64,000 bases of DNA from KBS50 sp042666615 (GCF_042666615.1 NZ_JBHTDD010000005.1:1-64000), one strand, 5' to 3'; counted from the first letter of the stretch, positions 34,276-42,587 are shown. The notes: generated from the letters alone by a model not told the origin. Translations and numbers: made by a program.

Positions 34276-34324
34276 GTCGGCAACGTTGCAGCGCGAAGCC
34301 GGGAGCAGCCAGCCACCTGGGTTG

Positions 34325-34349
34325 GGTACACCCGGCAGGTACACCCGGC
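34325..34349. promoter_or_regulatory. Direct repeat in the exporter/regulator intergenic region
   Basis: The 12-bp sequence GGTACACCCGGC occurs twice with a 13-bp period (34325-34336 and 34338-34349) in the gap between the divergent MFS and XRE-family genes, 31 bp from the regulator start. It is a candidate operator. Confidence 0.5.
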
Positions 34350-34379
34350 CACCCACGACGGGCGCCTAGTCTCGATGTC

Positions 34380-35306
34380 ATGGAAAGCCTCGGAGCATTC
34401 TTGAAGAGCCGTCGCGACCGGGTCACCCCAGACGCGATCGGGCTACGAACCTACGGGAGCGCCCGTCGAGTTCCGGGGCTGCGCCGCGAGGAAGTCGCCC
34501 ACCTGGCGGGGGTCAGCGCCGGCTACTACACACGGCTGGAGCAGGGCCAGGCCGAGACGGCCTCCGAACAGGTTCTCGACGCCCTCGCCCGGGTCCTGGA
34601 ACTTGACGACGTGGAGGTCGGACACCTGCACAATCTCGCCCGCCAGCCCTCCCGGTCCGGCCTCGTCGAACCGCCAGCCGAGCAGCCCCACCCCCGGGTC
34701 CTCGCGCTGCTCGAATCACTGGCCGAGGCGACGCCAGCGATCGTGCTGGGCCGACGCGGCGACGTCCTCGCCTGGAACCGCACCGGACATGCGCTGCTCG
34801 CCGAGCACGTGGACTTCGAGGCGGCCCGTGACCCGGGTCGTCGTCCCTCGATGCCGCGGATGTTCTTCCTCGACGCTCTCACCAGGGAGCTACACCGCAA
34901 CTGGGACGAACTCGCCCGGGTCCACGTCGCCTACCTGCGTCTGACCGCTGGACGGTTCCCGACCGACGCACGCCTGGCGAACCTCATCGGTGAACTCAGC
35001 ATGCGCAGCGACCAGTTCGCCTCCATGTGGGCAACCGGTGAGGTCGCCGACTGCACGACGGGTGACATGCATCTCCAACACCCCACGGTCGGCGCGGTGC
35101 GCATCGCCTACCAAGTCTGGCTGCAGCCCGACAGCCCCGATCACCGCCTCGAGATCTACACCCCGAACGACGCGTCCTCGGCCGACGCACTACGGATCCT
35201 CACCCAACGCACCCTCGGAGAAGACAAACCGAGCATCAGGGTGCCCGAGGGGCCCGCGGCCGGTAGCGCTCGATCCGTCAACACCCTCCTGCCCCGCGAC
35301 GGCTAG
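34380..35306 (+). CDS. XRE-family transcriptional regulator with MmyB-like ligand domain
   Basis: A 308-residue regulator. An N-terminal helix-turn-helix (about 5-75; FLKSRRDRVTPD, RRVPGLRREEVAHLAGVSAGYYTRLEQGQ) is followed by the MmyB-like PAS-fold domain (about 100-270; LGRRGDVLAWNRTGHALL, RMFFLDALTRELHRNWDE, YQVWLQPDSPDHRLEIYTPN). In Streptomyces regulators of this kind usually control a divergent gene and may bind fatty acids or similar ligands. The ATG at 34380 is the only start that keeps the HTH intact without adding a non-conserved stretch. It is divergent from the MFS gene and probably represses it. Confidence 0.93.
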   Translation: MESLGAFLKSRRDRVTPDAIGLRTYGSARRVPGLRREEVAHLAGVSAGYYTRLEQGQAETASEQVLDALARVLELDDVEVGHLHNLARQPSRSGLVEPPAEQPHPRVLALLESLAEATPAIVLGRRGDVLAWNRTGHALLAEHVDFEAARDPGRRPSMPRMFFLDALTRELHRNWDELARVHVAYLRLTAGRFPTDARLANLIGELSMRSDQFASMWATGEVADCTTGDMHLQHPTVGAVRIAYQVWLQPDSPDHRLEIYTPNDASSADALRILTQRTLGEDKPSIRVPEGPAAGSARSVNTLLPRDG

Positions 35307-35360
35307 GTGGCGGAGCCCGGGTCCTCGTGGCGTATCGAAGGCCCAGCCGGGTGACGCGGT

Positions 35361-36458
35361 TCAGGCGGCCCGCTGCCGCGGCTTGGTGAGGTGGACGCTG
35401 CCGTCCGGGGTGCCACCGGTCGTGGTGAGGGCATAGCCGGCGCGTTCGTAGAGTTCGATGTTGCGCGTGCTGCGGTGGCCGGTGAACAGGTCGTACCGGG
35501 CAACTCCGGCGGGCGCCTGCTGCTCGACGTATGACAGCAGCCAGGAGCCGATGCCGTTCCCGGTCTGGTCGGGAGCCACCATGAGTCGACCGATCAGCCA
35601 GGTTCCGGCGTGGTCCCGGGCGCGGACCGCGGCGACGAGGCGGCCGTTCCGGCGTACGCACCACACCTGCCAGGTCGACAAGGACGCGCGTAGGTCGTCG
35701 AGTGTCTCGCGGAGTGGCTGCAGGTCGAGGGTGTCGTTGGCGAGTGCCTCCTGGACCCAGCAGCACCGCTGCAACACGAGCAGTTCGGCCAGGTCGTCGG
35801 CGTGGGCGCGGGCGAGGCTCAGCCCATCGACCGGCCCGGCGACACCGTCACCGGCGTCGGTGTCGGTGTCGGTGCGCAGGGACCGCATCACGGAGGCGAC
35901 CCTGGTCAGCTCACGAAGCATCGCACGGGCGGCTTCGTCGAGTCGGGTCGACTCGACGACCTGCCCGTCGCGGATGCTGTCCGCGATGCGCAGGGCCACG
36001 GTGGCGCCGATGGGCATCATCTTCAGGGTTGTGACGACCTGCTTGGTCATCTGCACCGATCGGGTGCCCGCCGAGGTGTTGCCGTAGCTGACGAACGCCA
36101 CCGGCTTCCAGGCCCATTCCTGGTAGAGGAAGTCGACGGCGTTCTTCAACACCGCCGGCATGCCGTAGTTGTATTCCGGGGTGACGATCACGAAGGCGTC
36201 GGCCGCGGCCACCCGTCGGCTCCAGGCGCGGGTGTGCTGGTGCAGGTAGTGGCCGGAGGCGGGATGCTCGGGCTCGTCGAGCAGGGGTAGTCCGATGTCC
36301 GCGAGGTCGGCGATGTCGACAGTGATTCCCCGATCGGCGGTCTCCGGGAGGGTGGCCCGGACGAACCAGTCCGTGATGGCGGGGGCCAGCCGCCCCGGGC
36401 GGGTGCTAGCCACGATGACCAGGATGTGCAGGGACGCGGACGACGTATTCGATGACAT
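35361..36458 (-). CDS. Fusion of NADPH-dependent FMN reductase and GNAT acetyltransferase
   Basis: A 365-residue two-domain protein. Residues about 9-185 form an NADPH-dependent FMN reductase (flavodoxin-like) with VASTRPGRLA and PEYNYGMPAVLKNAVDFLY. An Asp/Thr/Gly linker (about 190-215) leads to a GNAT N-acetyltransferase domain (about 216-360), with the acetyl-CoA loop APDQTGNGIGSWLL and the C-terminal NIELYERAGY. Fusion of these two domains is uncommon in my knowledge and could link redox and acylation chemistry, for example in detoxification of an aromatic or quinone-like compound. It starts at ATG 36458, inside a TGACATGTCA palindrome. The divergent MarR-family gene probably regulates it. 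Confidence 0.88.
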   Translation of the reverse strand: MSSNTSSASLHILVIVASTRPGRLAPAITDWFVRATLPETADRGITVDIADLADIGLPLLDEPEHPASGHYLHQHTRAWSRRVAAADAFVIVTPEYNYGMPAVLKNAVDFLYQEWAWKPVAFVSYGNTSAGTRSVQMTKQVVTTLKMMPIGATVALRIADSIRDGQVVESTRLDEAARAMLRELTRVASVMRSLRTDTDTDAGDGVAGPVDGLSLARAHADDLAELLVLQRCCWVQEALANDTLDLQPLRETLDDLRASLSTWQVWCVRRNGRLVAAVRARDHAGTWLIGRLMVAPDQTGNGIGSWLLSYVEQQAPAGVARYDLFTGHRSTRNIELYERAGYALTTTGGTPDGSVHLTKPRQRAA

Positions 36459-36494
36459 GTCAATGAAGGTACGCGCGGTTTCTGTGACGTGTCA
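36453..36494. promoter_or_regulatory. Two TGACRTGTCA boxes, likely MarR operator
   Basis: TGACATGTCA (36453-36462, a perfect palindrome) and TGACGTGTCA (36485-36494) lie 32 bp apart, about three helical turns, between the divergent reductase-GNAT and MarR genes. The first overlaps the start codon of the reductase-GNAT gene. Paired 10-bp palindromes of this kind fit a MarR dimer pair. Confidence 0.6.
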
Positions 36495-36514
36495 ACGAGG
36501 TGTACGGTGACGAG

Positions 36515-36964
36515 GTGAACACCCCCTGGCTCAGCGAGGACGAAGAACGGGCCTGGCGGGCCTTCCGCCGCATGCTGGTGGCGCTGCCGGCCCGGCTCGG
36601 CCGCGACCTGGCCCGCGATTCGGGGCTGTCGCCGGCGGACTACGAGGTGCTCAGCACGCTGTCGGAGAAGCCGAACCGGCGATGGGCGCTCAAGGACCTC
36701 GCCGCCAAGATGGAGTGGTCGCGCAGCCGGCTGTCCCACCACGCGGCCCGGATGCAGGGCCGGGGGCTCATCGACAAGGAGCCCGATCCGCAGGACGCGC
36801 GCGGCTGCATCCTGCGCCTGACCGACGACGGCTTCCAGCTTCTGGAACGGGCCGCGCCGCACCACGTCGTCTCCGTCCGCACGCGGTTGATAGATCACCT
36901 CAGCCCCGAGGAACTCACGGTGCTGCGCACCCTGTCGACCCGGATCGCCGACCTACCGGACTGA
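36515..36964 (+). CDS. MarR-family transcriptional regulator
   Basis: A 149-residue winged-helix regulator. The segments SGLSPADYEVLSTLSEKPNRRWALKDLAAKMEWSRSRLSHHAARM cover the recognition helix region and GLIDKEPDPQDARGCILRLTDDG forms the wing. The length is typical. GTG 36515 is used because it gives the common N-terminus MNTPWLSEDEERAW; a GTG at 36500 would add five residues and has an equally weak ribosome site. Members usually repress a divergent gene and release DNA on binding a small aromatic molecule. Here the target is most likely the FMN reductase-GNAT fusion, with autoregulation. Confidence 0.9.
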   Translation: MNTPWLSEDEERAWRAFRRMLVALPARLGRDLARDSGLSPADYEVLSTLSEKPNRRWALKDLAAKMEWSRSRLSHHAARMQGRGLIDKEPDPQDARGCILRLTDDGFQLLERAAPHHVVSVRTRLIDHLSPEELTVLRTLSTRIADLPD

Positions 36965-37007
36965 CCGTCGACCCGCCGAAGGCCAAGGCGGTCGATCCTT
37001 CGTTGGG

Positions 37008-37157
37008 CTATCGGCGGGGTGACGAGGCGGACCCGACGACAACCGCGGTCAGCAGGGCCGCCATGCTGCCGATGGCCAGCACCGTACGCAGCCGTGGCTC
37101 CGCCTCCGGCACGCTGAACCAGAGGGCCGTCGAGCTATTGGCCAGGTGTGGACACAC
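37008..37157 (-). pseudogene. Orphan 49-residue reading frame, possible gene remnant
   Basis: From GTG 37157 the frame encodes 49 residues with one hydrophobic segment (TVLAIGSMAALLTAVVVGSA) ending SSPRR. Amino acid composition looks coding, yet the upstream frame closes with a stop right before this point, and no ribosome site is clear. It may be the tail of a lost membrane protein gene or a true small membrane protein. I do not recognise a family. Confidence 0.35.
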
Positions 37158-37284
37158 AGCTCACGCCTAGCGGATCCCGCTACACGCAGTGACATTAGTT
37201 CCTGGTACGCGGCGGTGGCCGGCTCATAGTGTCGTGCGCAAGCAGTGATCGTCAACGACCGCACTAACCCCCTGGAGGGCTGAC

Positions 37285-37941
37285 ATGACCGCCACCGCAG
37301 CAAATCGGATTGGGACCGTCGACAAGACCTCGAACGGCACTCGTACCCTGCTGGGCGCGCTTGTTCTGTCCGGTCCGTTGTGGGCCGCTGTGTCCCTTGT
37401 TCAGGCCGCGACCCGCGACGGTTTCGACCTCACGCGTTTTCCGCTCAGCATGTTGGCCACCGGGTCACTCGGTTGGATCCAGATCACCAATTTCTTGGTC
37501 GCGGGCCTGCTGGCCATCGCGGGAGCCCGGGGTTTGGCCCGGATCGTCCCTGGCCGTTGGGTGCCGCGGCTGGCCACGACGTACGGTGTCGGCTACATCT
37601 TCGCGGGCGTCTTCACGATGGACCCTGGCGGCGGCTTTCCCGTCGGCACGCCCACCGACACTCCGGCGACGTTCAGTTGGCATGCCGGTCTGCACCTGCT
37701 TGCCGGAACTGTCGCCTTCATCGCACTCACGGCCGTGTTGATCGTTCTGGGCCGTCAGTTCGTCCGGCGGGGGGAGCGCGGCTGGGCTGCTGCGTCCTTC
37801 GCGGCCGCGGCCGGTGTGGTGGTCGTCGACATCGCGTCGATGGCGGGAGTCGGGGCGTCGTCGCTGGTACTTGCCGTGGGCATCATCTCGGCGATGCTGT
37901 GCCTCTCGGCGATCGCCGCGAAGCTGCGCAGCGGGGTCTGA
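37285..37941 (+). CDS. DUF998-family membrane protein
   Basis: A 218-residue integral membrane protein with about six helices (roughly 23-42, 65-82, 95-115, 138-158, 168-185, 190-208). The stretch FDLTRFPLSMLATGSLGWIQITNFLVAGLLA and the later FTMDPGGGFPVGTP and FSWHAGLHLLAG are characteristic of DUF998, whose function is unknown. The ATG at 37285 follows a TGGAGGG site. It stands between a remnant and a stretch without good genes; no operon partner is visible. Confidence 0.88.
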   Translation: MTATAANRIGTVDKTSNGTRTLLGALVLSGPLWAAVSLVQAATRDGFDLTRFPLSMLATGSLGWIQITNFLVAGLLAIAGARGLARIVPGRWVPRLATTYGVGYIFAGVFTMDPGGGFPVGTPTDTPATFSWHAGLHLLAGTVAFIALTAVLIVLGRQFVRRGERGWAAASFAAAAGVVVVDIASMAGVGASSLVLAVGIISAMLCLSAIAAKLRSGV

Positions 37942-38229
37942 GCATCCAGCCCGAGGGGCCGTCCGTCCAGGTGGCATGTTCCCGGGCTGGTCGTCCGACC
38001 AGTTCCGTAAAGGACACGGTCGACCTCGTCTGGTCATCCGATCGCCCCGCTCCGCCGGATAGCCCGTGATCCGGGCATCAACCAAAGTCTGTCGATGATG
38101 ATGAGGACCCAAGTGCCGGTCAATACGCATAAGTCATGGGGGCACAAGAGTTCTCGATGTGCAGGTGGGGTGCGCGGAGCTTTGATCTCGCCGGTTGATC
38201 CACAGTGGGCCGGCAGGCAGGATGGCGCG
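37942..38229. other. Non-coding stretch between DUF998 and the HIT remnant
   Basis: I see no supported gene in these 288 bp. The base composition falls below its neighbours around 38080-38170, with words such as AATACGCATAAGTCATGG, which may mark a promoter or acquired DNA. Reading frames here give Arg/Pro/Ser-rich products without recognisable motifs. Confidence 0.5.
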
Positions 38230-38474
38230 ATGACGCACTGGCGGGACGACCGCGTCGGCTCGGCGCTCAGGGGAGAGAATCCCACCGTTCTGGCCCGACT
38301 GCTCCATACCTGCACGCCCACATCTGGGCACGGTACGAGTGGGAGCCGCCGGAGCACGTTGGCCGGCCCGTCTGGCTCTATCCGCCAGAGATGCGAAACG
38401 ATCCATCGCACGCACTGGGCAGCCGACACGACGGCCTTCGTGCCGCCATCACCCGCCACCTGTTGGCCGAGTGA
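38230..38474 (+). pseudogene. HIT-family hydrolase gene with a central deletion and frame change
   Basis: ATG 38230 begins a frame reading MTHWRDDRVGSALRGENP, which I recall as the N-terminus of an actinobacterial HIT-domain protein (diadenosine tetraphosphate hydrolase-like). After about 24 codons the matching C-terminal part, YLHAHIWARYEWEPPEHVG and WLYPPEMRNDP, continues in another frame (from about 38305 to the stop at 38474). The intact protein I have in mind is about 70 residues longer in the middle, so both a deletion and a frame change are inferred. HAHIW would be the HIT active-site core. The product is presumably inactive. Confidence 0.6.
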
Positions 38475-38677
38475 GCAGGTTCGTGCCGCCATTCCCGGCA
38501 CGCGGGCCGGGCCCGCCGATGACGGTGCCCACCCGTTGTTTGACGAGCCCGAAACAGCCGCTCCTGTCGGAGGGGTGTGCGAGGCTCGTCTTCGGCTGGC
38601 CAGCGAGGGTTTCTGGCAACCGCCAATGATCGCGCCGCCGGAAAGATTCATAGGACATGACCACCGAGGAGGCCGGG

Positions 38678-39025
38678 ATGTCCCTGTCCAACGCCGAGAT
38701 CGTCCGCGCCGCTTTCGACGCGTACCGGGAGCAGGACCGCGCGGCGGCGGACCGACTGCTCGCCGAGGACCTGGTGTTCACCAGCCCGCAGGACGACCAT
38801 ATCGACAAGGCGGCGTACCTCGAACGGTGCTTTCCCACCGCGGACCGCTTCGCCTTCCAGGAACTGCTGGCGGTGGCGGAGACCGGCGCGGAGGGGGTGT
38901 TCATCCTGTACGAATACGAGTTGCGCACCGGTGGACGGCACCGGAACACCGAGTACCACACGGTCCGGGATGGTCGGATCGTCGAGATCCAGGTCTTCTT
39001 CGGCGGCGCCGTCCGGGCCGGCTGA
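38678..39025 (+). CDS. SnoaL/NTF2-like fold protein
   Basis: A 115-residue protein of the nuclear transport factor 2-like superfamily. The pattern NAEIVRAAFDAYREQDRAAADRLLAEDLVFTSP at the start, the central AYLERCFP and the closing YHTVRDGRIVEIQVFFG are typical of SnoaL-like proteins, some of which are small enzymes or stress proteins; the substrate is unknown. I chose ATG 38678 because GAGGAGG lies 5 nt upstream; an ATG at 38657 would add seven residues. The gene is single, next to two remnants. Confidence 0.85.
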   Translation: MSLSNAEIVRAAFDAYREQDRAAADRLLAEDLVFTSPQDDHIDKAAYLERCFPTADRFAFQELLAVAETGAEGVFILYEYELRTGGRHRNTEYHTVRDGRIVEIQVFFGGAVRAG

Positions 39026-39026
39026 C

Positions 39027-39116
39027 GTGACGGCACAGCCGCCGGGTGGGCCGCTTGCCCCCGACTACGACGACGATCCGGCCAGGTTCCGGGCCAACCA
39101 GGCGGCCACGCGGTAG
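39027..39116 (+). CDS. Very short reading frame (29 residues), doubtful
   Basis: GTG 39027 opens a frame of 29 codons with sequence PLAPDYDDDPARFRANQ, which has a composition like real protein and could be the beginning of a truncated gene. It begins immediately after the SnoaL-like gene. There is no clear ribosome site and I do not recognise the family. Confidence 0.25.
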   Translation: MTAQPPGGPLAPDYDDDPARFRANQAATR

Positions 39117-39200
39117 CGCCGACGCCAAGCCGCGGTGCCGTCCGCTCCTGGCCGCGCGTCCGCTCCAGAGTCATGCCGCACCCGCCGGTAGGCTGCGATC

Positions 39201-40085
39201 ATGCGTGTGGGCATCGTGATCCTTCCTGACCAGCGGTGGGCCGAATCGCGGCTGCGATGGCAGCGGGCCGACGAGTGGGGCTTCGACCACGCCTGGACGT
39301 ACGACCACCTGGGTTGGCGCGACCTGGTCGACGGTCCGTGGTTCGACGCCGTGCCCACGCTGACCGCGGCGGCGACCGTCACCTCCCGGATTCGGTTGGG
39401 CACCCTGGTCGCGTCGCCCAACTTCCGGCATCCGGCGCATTTCGCTCGGCAGGTCACCGCGCTGGACGACATCTCCGACGGCCGGATCCTGCTCGGCCTG
39501 GGAGCCGGCGGCATCGGCTTCGACTCGGCGGTGCTCGGTGGGGAGACATTGCCTCCCCGGCAGCGGGTGGACCGGTTCGCCGAGTTCACCGAGCTGCTTG
39601 ATCGGATCCTGCGCGGGGACGGGGTGACGTGGCGCGGCGACTGGTTCGCCGCGGTCGACGCGCGCGGCAACCCGGGCTGCGTGCAGCGGCCCCGCGTGCC
39701 GTTCGTGCTGGCGGCGAACGGTCCGCGGTCGATGCGACTCGCCGCGCGGTACGGGCAGGGCTGGGTGACGACCGGGACCGGCGGCGACGACCTCGACGCG
39801 TGGTGGCGCGGGGTGGCCGAGGCGACCGCCCGGCTGGACAAGGAGCTGGCCGCCGCCGGCCGGGATCCGGCAACCCTGGACCGGTACCTGTCGTTGGACG
39901 CGGCTCCGACGTTCTCGCTGTCCAGCGTGGACTTCTTTGTCGAGGCGGTGGGTCGGGCCGCCGACCTCGGCTTCACCGACGTGGTGACGCACTGGCCACG
40001 CGAGTCCAGCTGGTACGCCGGCGACGAAGCTGTGCTCGAGCGAGTGGCCACCGAGGTGCTGCCCGGCCTCCGAGACGCCGGCTGA
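39201..40085 (+). CDS. LLM-class F420-dependent oxidoreductase
   Basis: A luciferase-like monooxygenase-fold enzyme of 294 residues, in actinobacteria usually using coenzyme F420. It begins MRVGIVILPDQRWAESRLRWQRADEWGFDHAWTYDHLGWRDL-like features and shows IRLGTLVASPNFRHPAHFARQVTALDDISDGRILLGLGAG-type strands, then PFVLAANGPRSMRLAARYGQGWVTTG. This matches the TIGR03560-type subgroup. It is probably a hydride transfer enzyme acting on a small organic molecule, substrate unknown. The start is ATG 39201. The gene has no close neighbour on its strand. Confidence 0.88.
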   Translation: MRVGIVILPDQRWAESRLRWQRADEWGFDHAWTYDHLGWRDLVDGPWFDAVPTLTAAATVTSRIRLGTLVASPNFRHPAHFARQVTALDDISDGRILLGLGAGGIGFDSAVLGGETLPPRQRVDRFAEFTELLDRILRGDGVTWRGDWFAAVDARGNPGCVQRPRVPFVLAANGPRSMRLAARYGQGWVTTGTGGDDLDAWWRGVAEATARLDKELAAAGRDPATLDRYLSLDAAPTFSLSSVDFFVEAVGRAADLGFTDVVTHWPRESSWYAGDEAVLERVATEVLPGLRDAG

Positions 40086-40431
40086 CGGGAGCCGGCCGAC
40101 CGGTCGAGGAGACCGGGCCGGCCATCCGGGTCCACCCGTCGGCACGGCGGACCGGAGCGCCGGCCGTGCCGAGTCGACCCGCCGGCCCGGTGGCCCGACA
40201 TGCCGGCTGCGGCGACCGAGCCGCCGGTCCGGCGGATTGACCGCCAGGCCGCCGGCTGATTGGTGCCGCAGCGGCAGTCGGATCATTGACCCACCCCCGC
40301 TCCCGTCGTGCCTCCGACTGATGTTTTCCCAGCTCAGGGCCAATCTTGCGGGACCCACCACCGATCATCTCTTCCCGGCCGGGCCGCCGGCCACCGATCG
40401 GTCGGCGGTGGGTGGAAGGGGGAATGCGATA
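40086..40431. other. Intergenic region, no gene seen
   Basis: These 346 bp hold an imperfect hairpin (GCCGGCC at 40091-40097 with GGCCGGC at 40116-40122) that may terminate the preceding gene. A stretch around 40285-40350 is less GC-rich (TTGACCC, GATGTTTTCCCAG) and may hold the promoter of the secreted dehydrogenase. No coding frame is convincing. Confidence 0.5.
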
Positions 40432-41856
40432 ATGATTTCCAACCGGGTCCGTGGGGTCGTCGGGGCGCTGGTGCTCTCGCTCACGGTTCTGCTCGCGCCC
40501 GGCACGGCGGTCGCCGTGCTGCCGGCAGGTTTCGTGGACCAGGCGGTCTTCACCGGACTGGTCCAACCGACGAACGTGGCCTTCGCTCCGGACGGGCGGG
40601 TCTTCGTGGCAGAGAAGCGGGGGACCATCCGGGTCTACGACAACCTCGCCGACACGACGCCGACCACGTTCGCCGACCTGCGCACCAATGTGTACGACTA
40701 CGCCGATCTCGGGCTGCTCGGGCTGGCGTTACCACCGGGGTTCCCGATCACCAACCCGTACGTCTATGTCAGCTACACCTACGACGCACCGATCGGCGGG
40801 ACGGCACCGGTCTACCGGGACACCTGCGCGGTCCGGGACAACTGCGTCGTCAGCGGTCGGCTCTCCCGGCTGCGCGCGTCCGGCAACGTGGCCGTGGGCG
40901 AACAGGTGCTGATCAACGACTGGTGCCAGCAGAGCACCACGCACTCGGTGGGCGACCTTCGGTTCGGTCCGGACGGCGCGCTCTATGCCAGCGGCGGTGA
41001 GGGCGCCGGTTACAGCCAGGTCGACTACGGCCAACTCGGCACGCCGAGCAACCCGTGCGGTGACCCGCCGGCGCCGGTCGGCGGGTCGATGACCGCGCCG
41101 ACCGCCCAGGGTGGATCACTGCGGGCACAGAGCCTGCGGTCCACCGGACGGGCCCGGCTCAACGGCACCGTCATCCGGGTCAACCCGGCCACCGGTGCCG
41201 GGCTGCCGGACAACCCGCTGGCCGCCAGCACCGACCCGAACGCGCGGCGGATCGTCGCGTACGGACTTCGCAACCCGTACCGGTTCACCCTGCGGCCCGG
41301 CACCAGCGACCTGTGGATCGGCGATGTCGGTGCCGGCCTGTGGGAGGAGGTCAACCGGGTCGTCCTGCCGACGGCCTCGCCGGTGCGGAACCACGGGTGG
41401 CCCTGTTACGAGGGTCCGGGTCGGTACGCGCCGTTCGACGCCGCCAACCTGAACCTGTGCGAGACGCTGTACGCCGGAGGTCCCGCCGCGGTGGCGTCGC
41501 CGTACTACGCCTACCGGCACGACCAGGTGATCAAGGCCGGGGACGGTTGTCCGCCGAACGGGCGGGGCGCGATCAGCGGGATGACCTTCTTCCCGACCAC
41601 CGGGACGAACTATCCGGCCAAGTTCAAGGGCGCGTTCCTCTTCGCCGACGTGACCCGGCAATGCGTGTGGGGCGTCCGGCCGGGGGCCAGCGGCGCGCCG
41701 AACTTCGGCTACATCGAGCCGTTGGGCAGCACCGTGGGCCTGCCGGTCGACCTGGCCGTCGGTCCGGACTGCAATCTCTGGTACGTGAGCCTCACCAGCG
41801 CCTCCGTCCGCCGGTACGTCTACAAGACCGGCATCACCGGCACCTGCGCGGTGTGA
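40432..41856 (+). CDS. Secreted PQQ-dependent sugar dehydrogenase-like beta-propeller protein
   Basis: An exported protein of 474 residues. A signal peptide (about 1-28, ending AVA) precedes a six-bladed beta-propeller of the glucose/sorbosone dehydrogenase family. Motifs include QPTNVAFAPDGRVFVAEKRG, VGDLRFGPDGALYASGGEG, YGLRNPYRFTLRPGTSDLWIGDVGAGLWEEVNRV and NHGWPCYEGPGRY, which are the usual cofactor- and calcium-binding blade turns. Several Cys pairs suit secretion. It probably oxidises a sugar or sugar alcohol outside the cell, though many such proteins lack proven activity. ATG 40432 follows a GGTGGAAGGGGGA site. A 13-bp hairpin terminates it. Confidence 0.9.
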   Translation: MISNRVRGVVGALVLSLTVLLAPGTAVAVLPAGFVDQAVFTGLVQPTNVAFAPDGRVFVAEKRGTIRVYDNLADTTPTTFADLRTNVYDYADLGLLGLALPPGFPITNPYVYVSYTYDAPIGGTAPVYRDTCAVRDNCVVSGRLSRLRASGNVAVGEQVLINDWCQQSTTHSVGDLRFGPDGALYASGGEGAGYSQVDYGQLGTPSNPCGDPPAPVGGSMTAPTAQGGSLRAQSLRSTGRARLNGTVIRVNPATGAGLPDNPLAASTDPNARRIVAYGLRNPYRFTLRPGTSDLWIGDVGAGLWEEVNRVVLPTASPVRNHGWPCYEGPGRYAPFDAANLNLCETLYAGGPAAVASPYYAYRHDQVIKAGDGCPPNGRGAISGMTFFPTTGTNYPAKFKGAFLFADVTRQCVWGVRPGASGAPNFGYIEPLGSTVGLPVDLAVGPDCNLWYVSLTSASVRRYVYKTGITGTCAV

Positions 41857-41880
41857 CCACCTGACCGTGCGTACCCGAAC

Positions 41881-41913
41881 CTGACCGGGCCCGTCCGCGG
41901 CGGGCCCGGTCAG
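41881..41913. terminator. Bidirectional hairpin terminator
   Basis: CTGACCGGGCCCG (41881-41893) pairs exactly with CGGGCCCGGTCAG (41901-41913) with a 7-nt loop, between the convergent dehydrogenase-like and GNAT genes. Confidence 0.88.
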
Positions 41914-41933
41914 CCGCGTTGGCGACGCTGGGA

Positions 41934-42509
41934 TCAGCGGTCGGGGTCCGTGCCGCTGGGAGGTGAAAGGTCGGGCGGTTGCGGTGCGGAGCTGAGGATG
42001 GCGAACCGTTCGTGGTCCCGCCATGCGCCGTCGATGAACAACATGTCGGGGGAGAAGCCCTCGTGGCGGAAGCCGAGCCGGCGCACCAGATTGATGGAGG
42101 CGGTGTTGCCGGGCTGGATGTTCGCCTCCAGCCGGTGCAGGTCGAGGTCCGCGAAGGCGAACTGGATGACAAGCGCGAGGCCCGCGCGCAGGTAGCCCTT
42201 CCCGGCGTACGGCAGGAAGGCTCCATAGCCCAGCGATCCGCACTGGAACCGACCGCGGATGATGTTGTTGATGTTCACCCAGCCAGCGAGGTCACCGGTC
42301 TGCCGGTCGCAGACCAGCAGCCCTTCCTTGGTGCGTCGGTCGCAGGCGGCCAGCGTGGCATCGAACTCCGCCTCGGTGGTGGGCGCCAGCAACCACGGAT
42401 GGTGCAGGCTGGTGCTGGCCCGCGCCGCGGTCAGGAACGCGGCCCGGTCCGCGGCGTCCAGCCGGCGGATCCCGACCCGGTCGTCTTCTCTCAGATAGGG
42501 CGTGGACAT
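41934..42509 (-). CDS. GNAT N-acetyltransferase, RimJ/RimL-like
   Basis: A 191-residue acetyltransferase of the ribosomal-protein N-terminal acetylase type. It has the RimJ features: LREDDRVGIRRLDAADRAAF near the start, the acetyl-CoA segment around GYGAFLPYAGKGYLRAGLALVIQFAF (about 95-120), and HRLEANIQPGNTASINLVRRLGFRHEG (about 126-152). It probably acetylates a protein N-terminus or a small amine; the target is unknown. ATG 42509 is the start that begins the conserved region; a frame extension to 42569 is Pro/Arg-rich. The VapBC pair lies upstream on the same strand with a 78-bp gap. Confidence 0.88.
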   Translation of the reverse strand: MSTPYLREDDRVGIRRLDAADRAAFLTAARASTSLHHPWLLAPTTEAEFDATLAACDRRTKEGLLVCDRQTGDLAGWVNINNIIRGRFQCGSLGYGAFLPYAGKGYLRAGLALVIQFAFADLDLHRLEANIQPGNTASINLVRRLGFRHEGFSPDMLFIDGAWRDHERFAILSSAPQPPDLSPPSGTDPDR

Positions 42510-42587
42510 CGGATGATCGTATGGGCGTCGGTGGTCAGCGGGCTGTCGGGGTGACGGTCGTCGAGGCACCCGGACACCCGGGACCGC

